Position numbers and translations under genes: made by a program. Shown here one piece after another: positions 9,083-10,898 of a DNA stretch of 10,898 nt. The stretch covers positions 1 through 10,898 of the forward strand of contig DSBN01000391.1 in the NCBI GenBank assembly GCA_011046055.1, in the 5' to 3' direction. Each line of letters opens with the position of its first letter. Position 1 is the first letter of the stretch. Origin of the DNA: Sediminispirochaeta sp. (GTDB lineage: Bacteria > Spirochaetota > Spirochaetia > DSM-16054 > Sediminispirochaetaceae). The notes beneath the pieces were generated by a model. That model made no database searches and was not told the DNA's origin. It was given only the letters and a program-made list of their open reading frames with translations.

Positions 9083-9148
9083 TAATATGAAAAGAGCCGT
9101 ACCCGGCTGTTTTCATTGTTTCGAGTGCTGCGAAGCAGCATGAGAAAC
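9083..9148 (+). repeat. two-hairpin insert inside the toxin gene
   Basis: The first hairpin is ATGAAAAGAGCCG (9087-9099), TACC loop, CGGCTGTTTTCAT (9104-9116): 13 positions with one G-G mismatch. The second spans 9118-9148: GTTTC pairs with GAAAC and TGCTGC with GCAGCA around a GAA loop, interrupted by tandem G-A mismatches and one G-U pair. TA is present at both junctions (9083-9084 and 9149-9150). The length is a multiple of three. Its origin is unknown; it could be a small interspersed palindromic element. Confidence 0.6.
9087..9121 (+). terminator. terminator-like hairpin after the premature toxin stop
   Basis: A GC-rich stem AGCCG/CGGCT with a four-base loop is preceded by GAAAAG and followed by GTTTTCATTGTTT. 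This is the layout of an intrinsic, possibly bidirectional terminator. It lies directly after the TAA at 9083-9085, so the antitoxin transcript may end here and leave the 3' part of the toxin gene untranscribed. The U tract is broken by CA, so efficiency is uncertain. Confidence 0.5.
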
Positions 9149-9300
9149 TATTGGAAAAATGCATCCCTCTCCCCAAGGAACAGCTTTGATCTGGTCCTGG
9201 CCGTCACTCTGGCCTCCCATGGGGTGGAGACACTCTACACTCGCAACACCCGTGATTTCGAAGACCTGGAACTTATCCATATCGAGAACCCCGTCGATTG

Positions 9301-9315
9301 AGAGGAGTCCTCTTT
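9301..9315. other. small hairpin in the convergent gap
   Basis: AGAGGA (9301-9306) and TCCTCT (9308-9313) are complementary, followed by TT and, further on, CTCCTTTTTC. It lies in the 33-base gap between the toxin reading frame and the convergent activase-like gene. It might be a weak terminator, but the stem is short and the U tract is not adjacent. Confidence 0.3.
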
Positions 9316-9334
9316 AACCGCTCCTTTTTCTATC

Positions 9335-10897
9335 TCACACACTCCGCCCCGCCCCCTGGGGCCGCCGGCTGCGGTACTTCAAGTAGGGGACAATCCGGTC
9401 GTTCTGCGGTGTTCCGGTCCCGTCGTAGGTGATCGAGACGATGGGCACTCCGGTGACCCGCTCGATGTCCCGGTTCATCGCCTCGGTGACCAGCCCGGGA
9501 CAACAGTACGAGGGAATCGCCTGTACGAAGAGAGCCACGTCGTCGTACTGCTCCATGATGTGATAAATCTTCAGGATGTTCTCCATGCTCTCCCCGTCGT
9601 GCTGCAGGGTGAGGTTGAACTTCGACAGCTTTTCCTCCAGATCCTCTCCCTTGGTCGCCTCGGCGGGGGAGAAGAACTCCGAGAAGTAGGCGTAGTACTT
9701 CTTCTCCACCATCTCCGCCGCCGCCAGAAGAGATCGGTTCTTGATCCAGGTCAGGTACATACCGTTTTTGAACCACTTACGAAAGTAGGCGTGAGAGATG
9801 ATCTTGGCGTACTCGTTGTAGGGGGTAGTGATGACCTCTCCCCCCGCCGCCTCTATGGTCCGGATCAGGTCCTGGTTCATGGTGTCGTTGTCCCTCAGGT
9901 AGAGGTCCCCGAAAATCGCCACCTTGGGCTTCTCCTCCCCCGCCTGAGGGATAGCCTCGAACCTCTCGGTCATCGACTTGACCGCCGCTTCGAAGGAAAT
10001 CTCTCCCAGGAAGGCTTCCTCCAGCTCCCGGAAGCCCCGTTCCACCGCCGCGTCGGCGGCCCCCTTCTCCGTTTCGTAGGGGCGGATTCGGCAGCCGAGC
10101 TTTCGTAGCAGACCGCCGAACATATAGGCAAAGTAGGCGTAGATCGCCACCTTCGGGCTGATCTCCATATGGGAGATATCTCCCAGGTAGACGCCGAGTT
10201 TTTCCATCCCTCCCCCGCTGTCCTCGAAGACGTTGCGCAGGTAGTAGGGGTACATAGGGATATTACAGGCGATGGTCGACTTGGCCATCCAGAGGACCGT
10301 CTTCTCCGGGTCGAGGCCGTGATGTTTCACGTAGTCCATCGCCTCCTCGGCGATGATGCTCACCGGCAGGCACTGCCCGGTGTTTAAGCGCATGCTTTTC
10401 TGAATCGTCTTCTGATCTTCCTCGAGTACCCGGGCGTCTATCCCCTCCCGCCGGAGGTTCGCCGCCAGCAGGGGAATAGTCAGGGGATCCCAATTGGGAA
10501 TGAGCAGGGTTTTGCCCTCCAGATCCGTCTCCAGAACCGGGTTGGCCGGCTTTTTTGGAATCAACCGGGGAAAGGAGAATCTCGGCAGATTTGAAAAGTC
10601 CGGCCGGGGGATTTTTACTCCCAGCAACTCCCGGTCACGGCTTCCCGGAGCGGCCTCTTCCTCGGTCCGCCGCGCACCGGAGTTGCTTCGACTCTTCCGC
10701 TCGTGGTTCTGGAAGGCCCGCACCCCCGCCTCGATCCTGGTCTCATAACCGACGCTCGAGTCGTGCTCGTCGAGCTGCAGGATCAGGTATGGCTTCTCCG
10801 CCTCGTCTAAAATCCTTTTGAAGTAGTCGATGGCAAAAGAGTCGGGGGAGCATTTGAAGCTGGTCACGTAGACCGGGTAGATCCCCGGAGTCTTTGC
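9335..10897 (-). CDS. 2-hydroxyacyl-CoA dehydratase activase-related protein, C-terminal part (runs off the right edge)
   Basis: 520 residues of the C-terminal part; the frame is open through the right edge (…GIYPVYVTSFKCSPDSF), so the GTG at 10865-10867 is not the start. The sequence resembles the COG3581/HgdB-like half of large CoA-activase proteins, with 'KCSPDSF', 'PYLILQLDEHDSSVGYETR', 'NTGQCLPVSI', 'STIACNIPMYPYYLR', 'GDLYLRDNDTMNQDL' and 'IPSYCCPGLVTEAM'. In such proteins N-terminal BcrAD/BadFG ATPase domains precede this part; they would lie outside the window. Relatives handle [4Fe-4S] clusters and ATP-driven electron transfer, and the spaced cysteines here could bind a cluster, but the physiological substrate of the large spirochaete-type fusions is unknown. 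A less conserved, charged stretch ('NHERKSRSNSGARRTEEE') separates two blocks. TGA at 9335-9337. Cytosolic; no membrane segment seen. Confidence 0.85.
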   Translation of the reverse strand, partial: AKTPGIYPVYVTSFKCSPDSFAIDYFKRILDEAEKPYLILQLDEHDSSVGYETRIEAGVRAFQNHERKSRSNSGARRTEEEAAPGSRDRELLGVKIPRPDFSNLPRFSFPRLIPKKPANPVLETDLEGKTLLIPNWDPLTIPLLAANLRREGIDARVLEEDQKTIQKSMRLNTGQCLPVSIIAEEAMDYVKHHGLDPEKTVLWMAKSTIACNIPMYPYYLRNVFEDSGGGMEKLGVYLGDISHMEISPKVAIYAYFAYMFGGLLRKLGCRIRPYETEKGAADAAVERGFRELEEAFLGEISFEAAVKSMTERFEAIPQAGEEKPKVAIFGDLYLRDNDTMNQDLIRTIEAAGGEVITTPYNEYAKIISHAYFRKWFKNGMYLTWIKNRSLLAAAEMVEKKYYAYFSEFFSPAEATKGEDLEEKLSKFNLTLQHDGESMENILKIYHIMEQYDDVALFVQAIPSYCCPGLVTEAMNRDIERVTGVPIVSITYDGTGTPQNDRIVPYLKYRSRRPQGAGRSV

Positions 10898-10898
10898 C

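Larger units (their letters stand above)
8801..9301 (+). pseudogene. PIN-domain (VapC-type) toxin, interrupted by a 66-base insert with stop
   Basis: PIN-family ribonuclease toxin gene. The N-terminal part starts 'MRSIDTNILLYAINSD' (first catalytic acid Asp5), with 'WFELYRLLR' carrying Glu46, and reaches TAA at 9083-9085 after 94 residues. In the same frame, sequence from 9149 continues 'YWKNASLSPRNSFDLVLAVT' and then 'TLYTRNTRDF', supplying the third and fourth PIN acidic positions, up to TGA at 9299-9301. Removing 9083-9148 (66 bases, 22 codons) would join the two parts into a normal-looking toxin of about 144 residues. The short product lacks half of the active site and is probably inactive. 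An in-frame ATG at 9140 might allow the tail to be made separately, but no ribosome site is seen. No Shine-Dalgarno precedes the toxin ATG, so translation is likely coupled to the antitoxin. Confidence 0.8.

Noticed and set aside
9059..9090. AATATGA direct repeat (9059-9065 and 9084-9090) as insertion boundaries in the toxin gene
   Set aside because: Placing the insert there would remove coding sequence that fits the PIN family and would break the frame (25-base offset).

Overview
The window is a dense, mostly minus-strand stretch of GC-rich bacterial DNA. The best clue to its owner is the phenylalanyl-tRNA synthetase: both subunits are of the archaeal/eukaryotic type (alpha with an N-terminal winged-helix region, beta of only 566 residues). 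Among bacteria this type is well known from spirochaetes. Together with a large-type 2-hydroxyacyl-CoA dehydratase activase homologue (typical of anaerobes) and multi-domain two-component proteins, this suggests a free-living anaerobic spirochaete. That assignment is inference from gene content.

Layout. At 2-700 (+) lies the 3' part of a DUF4230 protein gene, cut by the window edge and overlapping tail-to-tail with the next gene. From 8235 down to 639 (-) runs what looks like one five-gene operon: pheS, pheT, an adenosine-specific kinase family gene (PF04008), a REC-(STAS-like)-REC protein, and a PAS-HisKA-HATPase-REC-REC-HPt hybrid histidine kinase. The first three genes are separated by single bases and the last two by 12 bases. 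The only good promoter seen lies about 50 bases before pheS. Housekeeping tRNA charging is therefore wired to an adenosine kinase-like enzyme and a phosphorelay, which is an odd partnership.

Between pheS and the next operon is a 326-base AT-rich divergent intergenic region. It contains a compact 140-bp element made almost wholly of palindromes. The element has 11-bp perfect terminal inverted repeats and is bounded exactly by a 10-bp direct repeat, so it looks like a non-autonomous transposable element (MITE-like). Past it lies a near-consensus promoter whose predicted start coincides with the ATG of a ribbon-helix-helix antitoxin gene (a leaderless message). This is followed by a PIN-domain (VapC-type) toxin gene. 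The toxin gene is broken by a 66-base, frame-preserving insert that folds as two hairpins and carries a TAA stop.

At 9335-10897 (-), running off the right edge, is the C-terminal part of an acyl-CoA dehydratase activase-related protein (COG3581/HgdB-like region). No tRNA, rRNA or CRISPR array was seen.
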